A DNA stretch of 64,000 nt, taken from a virus. Positions 20,965 through 27,948 of the stretch are shown in pieces (positions within the stretch are counted from its first letter, which is position 1; each line of letters starts with the position of its first letter). Under the pieces are notes generated by a model, which saw only the letters and a program-made list of their open reading frames with translations, searched no databases and was not told the origin of the DNA. Both the position numbers and the translations under genes were made by a program. The stretch spans positions 1 through 64,000 of IMG/VR virus record IMGVR_UViG_3300044634_002252. One strand, written 5' to 3'.

Positions 20965-21242
20965 TTTTCTGAATCTTCGCCAGCAAACATTTTGGCAAGT
21001 CTTACCTCGCACAGTTTTCCCTGGTGCTTGTCGGTAATTACACCATCGATCTTAGCTGTGAATGCAGGGGTCGCACTAAATCTCCAACCGTCAGATAGCT
21101 TGGCAAACTGATCTTCATCCTGCCCAGCCCTGAGTCTAATAATAGATACTTCTGGGTGCTGCTGGCTAAATAAATCAACCTTTTCCTGCACCTCTTCTGA
21201 GGCAGAGCAGTTATCTCCACTTACAAAAATTAGTTCTTTCAT
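20961..21242 (-). CDS. Thioredoxin-fold-like protein lacking CxxC
   Basis: It encodes 93 residues starting MKELIFVSGDNCSASEE, with GAAAGGAAC upstream. The beta-Cys-helix start, a middle VSIIRLRAG strand and the SATPAFTAKIDG segment (cis-Pro-like ATP) match a thioredoxin fold. The active-site pair is reduced to a single Cys followed by Ser-Ala-Ser. Oxidoreductase activity is therefore doubtful. Confidence 0.6.
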   Translation of the reverse strand: MKELIFVSGDNCSASEEVQEKVDLFSQQHPEVSIIRLRAGQDEDQFAKLSDGWRFSATPAFTAKIDGVITDKHQGKLCEVRLAKMFAGEDSEN

Positions 21243-21274
21243 GAGTGTTCCTTTCATATTGAACAATTAATTGT

Positions 21275-21296
21275 ATCAGGTTTTGTGATATAATTT
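21275..21296. promoter_or_regulatory. Divergent extended -10 promoters for 21242 and 21319
   Basis: The plus strand has TGA-TATAAT near 21287-21295 upstream of the GTG at 21319; the minus strand has TGA-TACAAT near 21280-21272 upstream of the 21242 gene. Both genes have Shine-Dalgarno leaders. Confidence 0.55.
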
Positions 21297-21318
21297 TTAT
21301 ATAATTGAGAGGTAATAA

Positions 21319-22026
21319 GTGAACAAAGAACGTTTAGAAAATGCTCAAAATAACGTTACAAAAAGTCGTAAAGATAACGTATTCCCATACGAGTCTCCAA
21401 TTCCTGGTGTACACATTTATAGTAATGTCTGGCCAAACTCTATAGACTTCTTTAATAAAATTGAGAATGATGAGTATTGGGATCAAAATCCCAACGGAAA
21501 CAGGAAATGGGTTAGGGAGGATTACCTTGACGAAGATACTGGTAAAAAAAGTAGCACATGTTGGATTTGGAGCGATCCAGAGGTTACAGAAAACCTTGAG
21601 GAAGTTATCGACTCTTATCTATACCACTGGAATCTGGGTCCAAAAAGCAGGGAAGATTTAAGAATAACAAAATTTACTGGCCCAGGAGAATTTTTTGGAT
21701 CACATTCTGACGACACCTTTGCCACACCAAGAACGGTGTCCTTAGTTTACTATCCTAATGATGATTATGATGGTGGGGAGCTAGAGTTTATTCATTTTGG
21801 CGTAAAGGTTAAACCTAAGGCTGGACAGCTATTTCTTTTCCCATCTGGATATAGCTATGAGCACAAGGTTTACCCTGTAAAGAGTGGTACTAGAATTACT
21901 ATGGTCTGCTTCTTTAATGAAATTACTTTTAGTGAAAGAGAACAAAGACAGGGTCTGCTGGATCCTAACAAGTACTACCAGCCAAAAGTTGAGTATGTTT
22001 TCAGCCCCACTTTTGGAAACAATTAA
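21319..22026 (+). CDS. 2OG-Fe(II) dioxygenase (prolyl-4-hydroxylase-like)
   Basis: This 235-residue protein starts at GTG with GAGAGGT upstream. The iron and 2-oxoglutarate sites are intact: H129-x-D131 (GSHSDDTF), H182 (YEHKVYPV) and R192 (KSGTRIT). The double-stranded beta-helix region DDYDGGELEF and KPKAGQLFLFPSG are typical of P4H-type enzymes. Such enzymes hydroxylate protein or small-molecule substrates using O2 and 2-oxoglutarate. One of six in this window. Confidence 0.88.
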   Translation: MNKERLENAQNNVTKSRKDNVFPYESPIPGVHIYSNVWPNSIDFFNKIENDEYWDQNPNGNRKWVREDYLDEDTGKKSSTCWIWSDPEVTENLEEVIDSYLYHWNLGPKSREDLRITKFTGPGEFFGSHSDDTFATPRTVSLVYYPNDDYDGGELEFIHFGVKVKPKAGQLFLFPSGYSYEHKVYPVKSGTRITMVCFFNEITFSEREQRQGLLDPNKYYQPKVEYVFSPTFGNN

Positions 22027-22048
22027 GCTAAATAAACAATAAGAAAAA

Positions 22049-22072
22049 GCGGCCTACAAAAATGCAGGCCGC
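22049..22072. terminator. Bidirectional hairpin terminator
   Basis: GCGGCCT (22049-22055) and AGGCCGC (22066-22072) pair perfectly over a 10-base loop. They are flanked by A-rich sequence on the left and T-rich on the right, between convergent genes 21319(+) and 22089(-). Confidence 0.85.
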
Positions 22073-22088
22073 TATTCTTTATTTTAAA

Positions 22089-22436
22089 TTACTGAACTTG
22101 CTTTGGCTTTGTGCCACTTCCCGAACTTGGCTTCTTGGCTGCTGGCTTCTTCTTTGCACTGCTTGATGAAGATGCCTTAGCGCTATCGCTAAGCTTCTTG
22201 GAAACAGAGGAAGCCACTACGGTTGCAACAGCACCGAAGGCTGGATCTGCCTTGTTAACCCAACGAAGAATTACTGGGATAAGAGATGCCCAGAGTGCGT
22301 TCGCTACTAGTAGCCACTCGCTTCCCCCAAAATCAATTGGTGAGCTAACTCCAGATGTTTGCATCACAATCATGATGGCTCCAATGACCTGGCCGAGGAG
22401 GTTCCTCAGGTAGGACTCAATTACTGCTTTATTCAT
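22089..22436 (-). CDS. Holin-like membrane protein
   Basis: The start MNKAVIESYLRNLLG at 22436 has AAGGAG upstream. The 115 residues hold two hydrophobic segments (about 10-27 and 40-60) with FGGSEWLLVANALWASLIPVI, a pattern seen in actinophage holins. A Ser/Lys-rich C-terminus ends GTKPKQVQ. That tail resembles the end of the M23 peptidase at 18517, so the two may work together in lysis or share a virion-binding tail. Confidence 0.7.
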   Translation of the reverse strand: MNKAVIESYLRNLLGQVIGAIMIVMQTSGVSSPIDFGGSEWLLVANALWASLIPVILRWVNKADPAFGAVATVVASSVSKKLSDSAKASSSSSAKKKPAAKKPSSGSGTKPKQVQ

Positions 22437-22453
22437 TTTTCTCCTTATTATAT

Positions 22454-22642
22454 TTACCACAATACCTCCGAAGAGATAGTCGTGTAATGTATTTTACAAA
22501 ACGGCAAAAACCGCTTTTCTGTATTTTGGTATACCTTATATACACCGCTATCACAATTAAAGATGCAGCATACACCATCTTCGCCTTTGAAAAAATCAGC
22601 TAGGCTGGTGTCTATATTGCTTGGATCTTTTAGTGGTAGCAT
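22454..22642 (-). CDS. Small cysteine-containing hypothetical protein
   Basis: It encodes 62 residues with GVCCIFNCDSG and FCKIHY. The Cys/His spacing could bind zinc as in the DUF7455-like proteins at 26269 and 27410. It is packed between the holin-like gene and a membrane protein gene. Function unknown. Confidence 0.6.
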   Translation of the reverse strand: MLPLKDPSNIDTSLADFFKGEDGVCCIFNCDSGVYKVYQNTEKRFLPFCKIHYTTISSEVLW

Positions 22643-22644
22643 CT

Positions 22645-23031
22645 TTATTCCGCCACTCCTGAATTTTCAGATGGCAGAAGACTAATTAGTTTTTTATAGC
22701 AGGCATCCACATCTGAGGCTGATCCATCAGAATCAACTAGTGACTTCAGCTCTAAAAGCGTGGCCTGCACATCCTCTATATATTCATATGCGCTAGATCT
22801 TGAGTCCGACAAAAACTTAATAAAGTCATTCTCAATGCTAGGAGCATTGTTTGCCATAAAAGAAAGCTTCTTTATCTCATCGGACATAATCTGCTTATCT
22901 ACAACAAGCTGTGCAATTACAGAATATAGCTTAGTATTCTTAGTTTTGAGAATAACAGAAAGTATGAAAAGGCCAAGCAGTGCAGCTACAAGAAAGCCCA
23001 TGACAATTATTTCAATTAGATCGAAGCTCAT
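22645..23031 (-). CDS. Single-pass membrane protein with coiled coil
   Basis: It encodes 128 residues: an N-terminal transmembrane helix (about 5-29) followed by a long helical, acidic region rich in Leu/Glu heptads (DVQATLLELKSLVDSD). The layout resembles spanin- or Rz-like inner-membrane proteins, but actinobacterial hosts lack an outer membrane, so this is not a firm call. It overlaps the dimer-glycosylase gene by 4 bases. Confidence 0.6.
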   Translation of the reverse strand: MSFDLIEIIVMGFLVAALLGLFILSVILKTKNTKLYSVIAQLVVDKQIMSDEIKKLSFMANNAPSIENDFIKFLSDSRSSAYEYIEDVQATLLELKSLVDSDGSASDVDACYKKLISLLPSENSGVAE

Positions 23032-23498
23032 GCGACTCCTTCATGCGTTACCCAATAATACTGGCACTTATCACAACAAGGGTTGGCTTTGTCATGAACA
23101 AAGTCCATATAAAATTCTGGATCTTTTCTATATAGATTTGCCCTGTGTGATTCTGTTAGCCTGTTTATAATAGGCGTATTGTTGAGCCAGAATGGCTTGT
23201 TGGTGCCCCACCTGCCCCTAGTGGCATTACGAAGGTTATTTATATTCTCTAAATTCTTATCTGTCTTGATGCCCCTGGCAGTTGCAACGCTAGCCATAGC
23301 CAATACGTATTCGTAAAGGGTAGACTCTGCACCCTTCCACATCTTAACAGCTGGGTGGTTTCTCCAAGCAGCCCTGGGGTCGTCGCTATTTAAAACCTTG
23401 AGAATCTGATAGCCCTCTAGGATTTGCTTGTTGAGGCGTTTATTATCTAGTACCTCAGCAGACTCTCTAAAGTCTCTATATGGTAGAAAGGTTTGCAT
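23028..23498 (-). CDS. Pyrimidine-dimer DNA glycosylase (Pyr_excise family)
   Basis: This 156-residue protein begins MQTFLPYRDFRESAEVLDNKRLNKQ and continues YQILKV...WRNHPAVKMWKG. These are the family signature of DenV-type pyrimidine-dimer glycosylase/AP lyases and their actinobacterial homologues. The T4 enzyme uses its N-terminal amine (Thr after Met removal), with a conserved Glu; here the second residue is Gln. It probably repairs UV damage, useful for a sunlit-water phage. A Cys pair (CCDKC) near the end may bind metal. Confidence 0.78.
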   Translation of the reverse strand: MQTFLPYRDFRESAEVLDNKRLNKQILEGYQILKVLNSDDPRAAWRNHPAVKMWKGAESTLYEYVLAMASVATARGIKTDKNLENINNLRNATRGRWGTNKPFWLNNTPIINRLTESHRANLYRKDPEFYMDFVHDKANPCCDKCQYYWVTHEGVA

Positions 23499-23740
23499 TA
23501 CTGTTCTACTCCACCTTCTCGTACAAGTAGTACGATTGCTCCATTATCCTCGAGAGCCTTTTTGACCCTTACCATATATTCTACAGCACGGCGCTTGTCT
23601 TCGTCAACCAGCTTCATAAAAATATCTTCTTTTGCCTTTACGGTAACAAAGTTGTCATTATCTATAACCTGCACCCCAAATCCTTTGGGAGCAAAGTGAT
23701 CTAGAGATCTAAAGGCTCTTTGCATTGCATCTGTATACAT
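23498..23740 (-). CDS. Small hypothetical protein
   Basis: It encodes 80 residues with an alpha/beta pattern: VQVIDNDNFVTVKAKE then KRRAVEYMVRVKKAL and a terminal VLLVREGG. Its boundaries touch both neighbours, the dimer glycosylase and WhiB. No family is recognised. Confidence 0.65.
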   Translation of the reverse strand: MYTDAMQRAFRSLDHFAPKGFGVQVIDNDNFVTVKAKEDIFMKLVDEDKRRAVEYMVRVKKALEDNGAIVLLVREGGVEQ

Positions 23741-24024
23741 TAGTTATCCATCGTTAAATATTTCCAAGTTTCTGCCCACTCGGATTTGCTTCTATGTTTA
23801 TTAAACTCTCTAGAGATTTTTCCACCTTCTAGATAAACCCCACCCCAAACTCCCCACTCTTTTTGAGAAATTCCAACAGCAAAACATTGTGTTGCAACTG
23901 GGCATTTAGAGCATAGCTTATCTATAGCAGGTCTAAGAGTTAAGTCTTCTTCATATTTATCAAAAAATAAATTTGAATCGTAGTCTTGGCACGAAGCCTC
24001 GTTTTTCCATTCATTGGGTTGCAT
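23740..24024 (-). CDS. whiB: WhiB-family iron-sulfur transcription regulator
   Basis: This 94-residue protein has the four WhiB cysteines at 12, 38, 41 and 47 (SCQDYD, LCSKCPVATQC), the G-V-W-G-G turn (about 58-62) and a short basic tail. WhiB proteins are restricted to Actinobacteria and their phages; they bind a 4Fe-4S cluster and contact the primary sigma factor. This is the strongest single host marker in the window. Phage WhiB proteins can interfere with host regulators, but which promoter this one controls is unknown. Confidence 0.93.
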   Translation of the reverse strand: MQPNEWKNEASCQDYDSNLFFDKYEEDLTLRPAIDKLCSKCPVATQCFAVGISQKEWGVWGGVYLEGGKISREFNKHRSKSEWAETWKYLTMDN

Positions 24025-24028
24025 TTAG

Positions 24029-24244
24029 TCACCCCATGAACTTGTTTGGAATCTCCCAGCCATTGGTGGACAGAGCAAATATCTTTTGAATGTGCCACCT
24101 ACCCTTGACATAGGCACCGTCTGGCCTTGACCAGGCAGCAGGGTTTGGAACAAGATATACTACATCCCATCCGTTCCAAGAAAGAGATTTGTTAGATTCA
24201 ACAATCTTTTCCATTTGTTCAAGTGATTTGATTATCATCATCAC
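24029..24244 (-). CDS. Small hypothetical protein
   Basis: It encodes 71 residues (MMMIIKSLEQMEKIVE) with the central SWNGWDVVYLVPNPAAW and a C-terminal RWHIQKIFALSTNGWEIP. The Trp-rich pattern recurs in uncharacterised actinophage proteins. It sits 4 bases from WhiB and overlaps the upstream gene by 4. No function assigned. Confidence 0.65.
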   Translation of the reverse strand: MMMIIKSLEQMEKIVESNKSLSWNGWDVVYLVPNPAAWSRPDGAYVKGRWHIQKIFALSTNGWEIPNKFMG

Positions 24245-24630
24245 TCCTTATAATAGATACTATCTTTTTTATTTTGTTTTATTTCGTGATATCTATGAAT
24301 CTGGACATCTACATCCTTTGACTCTAGAAAATTTACAAGATCTGGCAATGATTCTTTGCTGTTACAAAAAAAAGAAAACATTTCTAGTTTGTAAAAATTG
24401 TTTTTAAACCATGACTCAGGAACGCTGACAAGCTTTACCTTTATGCCACGGGACTTGAAGTTTGAAACATTTACAAACTCAAGTGCCATATCTTTTATTC
24501 TCTTTGGACCGCCACTAAAAATTACTAACTCTTCGTCTAAATCTTTTAGCCTGCGCAATACCATTGCCATGCCAGAAAGGAAAATAGCATAGTCATTAAA
24601 GGCCTTTGAACCCTCTACCCCTACCATCAT
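24241..24630 (-). CDS. SLOG/DUF2493-like hypothetical protein
   Basis: The start MMVGVEGSKAFNDYAIF at 24630 has CGGAAGG upstream. The 129 residues include a Rossmann-like opening GSKAFNDY and LVIFSGGPKRIKDMALEF. This resembles the SLOG nucleotide-binding fold of DUF2493 proteins, which begin with a G-S-R-x-F-x-D-Y motif. A nucleotide-sensing role is possible only by analogy. Confidence 0.5.
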   Translation of the reverse strand: MMVGVEGSKAFNDYAIFLSGMAMVLRRLKDLDEELVIFSGGPKRIKDMALEFVNVSNFKSRGIKVKLVSVPESWFKNNFYKLEMFSFFCNSKESLPDLVNFLESKDVDVQIHRYHEIKQNKKDSIYYKE

Positions 24631-25030
24631 TTTTCTTGCCTTCCGTAAGCTTTTGAACAATAAAAAACATCTTGTCTAATTCTACCTTATTCATACCCAT
24701 TGTGTCAACTACTTTTTTAGAAAAATCATCAATTTTTCCTTCAATAACGTTGGCCTGGTAGAAGCAGTTATCTTTAACCCAGTAGGCAAGGCCATCTACA
24801 AAGACAACTCGCAGCTCATCGTTTGACACAAGGTTCCTGGACTGCGTGTTTTTAGCTTTAGGAAAGCTCATTAGTCTATTTATCTCAGAGCCAACCAGGT
24901 CATGGATATGACTTTGCCTATATATCACTTTGTTAATAAGATACTTTTTTTCAAAGTTTGACCTTAACAACCCAGACCTTATTAAAATAATTAATACTAT
25001 TGTAAAAATGGATCCCGCTAAAAATTCCAA
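24596..25030 (-). CDS. Membrane-anchored hypothetical protein
   Basis: It encodes 144 residues with an N-terminal transmembrane helix (about 4-22), then a basic soluble domain with VVFVDGLAYWVKDN and a Leu-rich helix, ending GRGRGFKGL. It overlaps the downstream gene start. No known family; similar single-pass proteins are frequent in actinophages. Confidence 0.6.
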   Translation of the reverse strand: MEFLAGSIFTIVLIILIRSGLLRSNFEKKYLINKVIYRQSHIHDLVGSEINRLMSFPKAKNTQSRNLVSNDELRVVFVDGLAYWVKDNCFYQANVIEGKIDDFSKKVVDTMGMNKVELDKMFFIVQKLTEGKKNDGRGRGFKGL

Positions 25031-25049
25031 GAGAGCACCCCGCTATACA

Positions 25050-25382
25050 CTACCATTGTCTTAAAACCTCGGTAATACTTATTAGCGATGTCCTGTGAAT
25101 TTCTGGCAAAAGAGCAACCTCGTTAGGATCTAAAGCTTTTTCTTTTAGAGTTACTGTAGGATTATCGGACTCGATGTCCATCTCTAAAAATCCGTGCTCC
25201 CATAAATAGGTTATTGACTGGTAGAATTCTTCATCTAGCTGTCTTCTAAGATCTGGAATTACTCTTTTAGCCTTTTCTGTAAAAGAGTATAAGAAATTTT
25301 TAGTTTCCGAATCTATTCCAGAAACCTCTACATATCCATTTAGAATTAAATATTCTAAGGATTCTTCTGAATTATTTTCCAT
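25050..25382 (-). CDS. Hypothetical protein
   Basis: It encodes 110 residues (MENNSEESLEYLILNGYVEV), acidic and helical, with LWEHGFLEMDIESD. It overlaps the thermonuclease gene by 11 bases and is probably translated with it. The repeated pattern of YLxxxGYxE might indicate winged-helix-like segments, but no clear family is visible. Confidence 0.6.
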   Translation of the reverse strand: MENNSEESLEYLILNGYVEVSGIDSETKNFLYSFTEKAKRVIPDLRRQLDEEFYQSITYLWEHGFLEMDIESDNPTVTLKEKALDPNEVALLPEIHRTSLISITEVLRQW

Positions 25383-25773
25383 TTCTTTTAGCTAGGAGTG
25401 CGTCAAAGTCTTTTACTTTTGTGTCTCCCAGATACCCCCAGGCATAACCCTTCTCAATCATTTCGTGGTTTACAGAGTTACCCTCACCATCAAGATAAAT
25501 CCAACCAAGGATACGACCATACTTCTCAGAGCTATCAAGCTTCTCAGTCTTAATAATAACATTCTTTGCTGACTTAATCCTGGTCTCAAGATACTTCTTT
25601 GACTCTAGGCCCAGAGCTTTTTCTTTCTTATCAGTAGTGCGAGATTCTGGGGTATCAATGCCAGCTAGTCTAACCCTAGAGGCAAACATAATATCAAAAC
25701 CTAGATCAATAACAACATCAATGGTGTCTCCATCAACAACCTTTACAACTTCTTTTACGTAATACTCATACAT
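25372..25773 (-). CDS. Staphylococcal-nuclease-like (thermonuclease) protein
   Basis: This 133-residue protein has VVDGDTIDV, R35 and D40-T-P-E43 (VRLAGIDTPESR) and R87 (EKYGRILG). The residues fall at the same positions as the catalytic R35, D40, E43 and R87 of SNase. It probably cuts DNA/RNA with Ca2+. No signal peptide is present, so it acts in the cytoplasm, perhaps degrading host DNA to feed the ribonucleotide reductase and polymerase. Confidence 0.9.
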   Translation of the reverse strand: MYEYYVKEVVKVVDGDTIDVVIDLGFDIMFASRVRLAGIDTPESRTTDKKEKALGLESKKYLETRIKSAKNVIIKTEKLDSSEKYGRILGWIYLDGEGNSVNHEMIEKGYAWGYLGDTKVKDFDALLAKRNGK

Positions 25774-26272
25774 TTCTAGTCTCCTTAATTTTATCTAGAA
25801 TAACTCTTACCCAATAGCTTGAGGAATTGTCATCGTCGTTTCCAAAATTAGTTATGTGGATGTCATACTCGCTAGGGTCTGGCTCTTCCCAGTAGTTTAA
25901 CTCTTGAAATTCTATGTTGTCGTGGTTATCTACTAGCTGAACCTTACGCTCAAGATACCCAGGAATCTTGTCAAAGTCTTCGTGTGGGATGCTATCTACA
26001 TAGATTGCCAAGTCTGGCATCGCCCTGCCTTCTTCAATTTTATATTGTTCTCTGGCTTCTGCAGTGGCAAAATATCCGCTAGTAATAATATCTCCATGAT
26101 AGTTTCTATCAAATAGTTTGGAGACCACTCGAAGCCATCTGGCCTGTTGGGGTTGCGTATGCCCCATTGGAAGATCTGTACTATCTAAATACCAAGCATC
26201 TAGCTCTTTTGCGAGCTGTTTGCCAATTATATTCCTGGCATTTGCATCCATGCCAAACATTTGAATAATCAA
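25766..26272 (-). CDS. P-loop-kinase-like protein (APS-kinase-like?) with degenerate Walker A
   Basis: This 168-residue protein begins MIIQMFGMDANARNIIGKQLAKEL, which follows the strand-loop-helix pattern of adenylylsulfate kinases and other small kinases. However, the expected G-x4-G-K-S/T loop is replaced by GMDANARN, with no P-loop Lys. WYLDSTDLPMG resembles the substrate-binding acid after strand 2. Catalysis is doubtful, but its presence near sulfotransferases is suggestive. The assignment is tentative. Confidence 0.4.
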   Translation of the reverse strand: MIIQMFGMDANARNIIGKQLAKELDAWYLDSTDLPMGHTQPQQARWLRVVSKLFDRNYHGDIITSGYFATAEAREQYKIEEGRAMPDLAIYVDSIPHEDFDKIPGYLERKVQLVDNHDNIEFQELNYWEEPDPSEYDIHITNFGNDDDNSSSYWVRVILDKIKETRNV

Positions 26273-26511
26273 TTTTCACCAACCAAACGATTCTCTATTA
26301 ATCTTTCACGCTCATCTACGATCTCATATGCAAATTTCATCATCTTGTCATAGCCAACTGCATTGTCTACAATTTTTTCATAATGGTGACCACAAAACAT
26401 TAGGTCTCCAGAAACTCCAGTAACCTGGACATAGGCCTGAGCTCCACAACTATCGCATCTATCGGACACCGCTAGCTGCCACTCAACTTTATCATTTACC
26501 ATAGTTTCCAT
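26269..26511 (-). CDS. DUF7455-like zinc-ribbon protein
   Basis: It encodes 80 residues with CDSCGAQAYVQVTGV and LMFCGHHY, i.e. CxxC plus CxxH, followed by a helix with IVDERERLIENRL. This pattern is common in actinobacterial and actinophage small zinc-finger proteins. The 27410 protein looks like a two-unit version. It overlaps the kinase-like gene by 4 bases. Confidence 0.75.
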   Translation of the reverse strand: METMVNDKVEWQLAVSDRCDSCGAQAYVQVTGVSGDLMFCGHHYEKIVDNAVGYDKMMKFAYEIVDERERLIENRLVGEN

Positions 26512-26513
26512 GA

Positions 26514-26696
26514 CTATCCTTTATTATCTGTTGAATAAAATCCGCCGCCATTAAAGGCAACACCTATAGGAGAGTATACCCTAGTTAGGGGAATTTTGCA
26601 AGACTGGCACTGTGGAAGAGATTCCTTGTCTGAAATGCTTCTAACGACAGTTTTAGATAGGCCGCAGGTCTTACATTTGTATTCGTAGAGAGCCAT
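26514..26696 (-). CDS. FmdB-family zinc-ribbon protein
   Basis: It encodes 60 residues: MALYEYKCKTCG, then CQSCKIPLTRVYS and a C-terminal FNGGGFYSTDNKG. All are hallmarks of the FmdB regulatory zinc ribbon. It is the first gene of a leftward run, with TTCC-type Shine-Dalgarno AAGGAAATT and a full promoter at 26749-26777. Possibly a small transcription or redox regulator. Confidence 0.82.
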   Translation of the reverse strand: MALYEYKCKTCGLSKTVVRSISDKESLPQCQSCKIPLTRVYSPIGVAFNGGGFYSTDNKG

Positions 26697-26748
26697 AATT
26701 TCCTTGTTTTTAATTTATCTTTGTCACATTATTAATATTGACATATAC

Positions 26749-26777
26749 ATTATATACTAGAATAGGTCAAAAGTCAA
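26749..26777 (-). promoter_or_regulatory. Consensus promoter for the 26696 leftward run
   Basis: TTGACT (26777-26772), 17-base spacer and TATAAT (26754-26749). It is divergent from the extended -10 of 26799. Confidence 0.8.
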
Positions 26778-26783
26778 CGCTTA

Positions 26784-26792
26784 TGCTATCAT
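26784..26792 (+). promoter_or_regulatory. Extended -10, leaderless for 26799
   Basis: TGC-TATCAT ends 6 bases before the GTG at 26799. Confidence 0.55.
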
Positions 26793-26798
26793 TATTAA

Positions 26799-27383
26799 GT
26801 GACCGCCTACACTCCAGAAATTATAAGATTTCTCAATTTAATCCCAGAACCCTTTGAGGCTATAATAGTTTGCTACCCAAGATCTGGGTCAACCTATTTG
26901 GGCAGATATATGGACCAAAGAGCTATGGTACATTTAAAAAAGTCTCATGCTTGCGAGGTAGTGCCTGGATACAAGATAGTAGGAACCTTTAGGAAACCTG
27001 AAGAGTCCATAACATCTTTTGTCTCTATGGAAAGTTACTATCAAAATAGAACCGACTATCAGGTTATGATAAACAAAGAGATAGCAAAATATAATCAAAT
27101 GTTAGATTTTTTAATTAAAAACGCTGACATCATGGTTGATTACCAAAGAATGATTATGGCCCCAGAAGAATCTATAAAACTTGTCTGCAATGCTCTAGGC
27201 ATTAATGTTAAATATCATTTTGACTACATAGATCAGATAGAAGATATGCCAAAAGACAAATTCCTAAAATCTAGTAAGTATTTAAAACAATACAGGCAAA
27301 TCGAAAATATGGTTTTAGAGTCTGATCTAGAGGCTTCCAAAAATCTATATAGCATGGCCTTAAAGCTAGATAAAACTATTTAG
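26799..27383 (+). CDS. Sulfotransferase
   Basis: This 194-residue protein has the PAPS 5'-phosphosulfate loop VCYPRSGSTYLGRYM (about 24-38) and the 3'-phosphate motif VGTFRKPEESITSF. A C-terminal region completes the compact sulfotransferase fold. It is leaderless by promoter geometry with a GTG start. It probably sulfates a glycan, peptide or lipid; the acceptor is unknown. The other sulfotransferase is at 4950. Confidence 0.82.
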   Translation: MTAYTPEIIRFLNLIPEPFEAIIVCYPRSGSTYLGRYMDQRAMVHLKKSHACEVVPGYKIVGTFRKPEESITSFVSMESYYQNRTDYQVMINKEIAKYNQMLDFLIKNADIMVDYQRMIMAPEESIKLVCNALGINVKYHFDYIDQIEDMPKDKFLKSSKYLKQYRQIENMVLESDLEASKNLYSMALKLDKTI

Positions 27384-27409
27384 ATTTATTATAGCAATCT
27401 TGTGCTTTT

Positions 27410-27937
27410 TTAGATATTAGACAACTGCTCTGCCTCTTCTGAGACAGAAAGTTCTAGCTTTATTCTTTCATCAATTACGCTGTAGTCATCGGACATTTTT
27501 CTTCCATTTGATAGATATCTAAAGAAAAGTTTTCTATAATGAAAATTGCAAAAAAAGCTGTGGTGTCCGTTATCATGTCTTGTTGCTTTTACAAGACTGC
27601 TGTATCCACACCAGCACTTTCCAAAACTATTTGAAATGCCTTTTCCAGATATTTCTGGAAAGCTTTCTCTTATTAGCTCTCTCTCGTCTATGACTATTTT
27701 AGCTATCTCATCCCATTGGTCTGGTGTTCTACGAAGAGTTATATCCTTCTCGTAATAATAGTGATAGTCGCACAAAAAACGTTTACCCCTGCTACCCTCA
27801 ATATAAACAGAAGCTGGAGCAACACAAGATGTATTTGCTTTCATTGGATCATCAATAATATAGTTAGTTTTTTCTGGAATAATCATTATTGGGTCAAACG
27901 CTTGGCACAGCTGATCCTCTGAGATAGATCTTGTCAT
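27410..27937 (-). CDS. Double zinc-finger protein (duplicated DUF7455-like unit)
   Basis: This 175-residue protein holds two similar halves. The first has SCVAPASVYI, FLCDYHYYYEKDI and IVIDERELI; the second has CWCGYSSLVKA, FFCNFHYRKLF and VIDERIKLEL. Each half matches the CxxC...FCxxHY...DERE pattern of the 26269 protein. It is therefore an internal duplication of that zinc-ribbon unit. Function unknown; DNA or protein binding is likely. Confidence 0.7.
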   Translation of the reverse strand: MTRSISEDQLCQAFDPIMIIPEKTNYIIDDPMKANTSCVAPASVYIEGSRGKRFLCDYHYYYEKDITLRRTPDQWDEIAKIVIDERELIRESFPEISGKGISNSFGKCWCGYSSLVKATRHDNGHHSFFCNFHYRKLFFRYLSNGRKMSDDYSVIDERIKLELSVSEEAEQLSNI

Positions 27938-27948
27938 TCTTTACTTCT

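Noticed and set aside
20961-21242. Active thioredoxin
   Set aside because: Only one Cys is present at the active-site position, so a disulfide reductase call is not supported.
27384-27409. Possible terminator between convergent 26799 and 27410
   Set aside because: The stem AGCA/TGCT is only 4 bp, too weak to call despite the following T-run.
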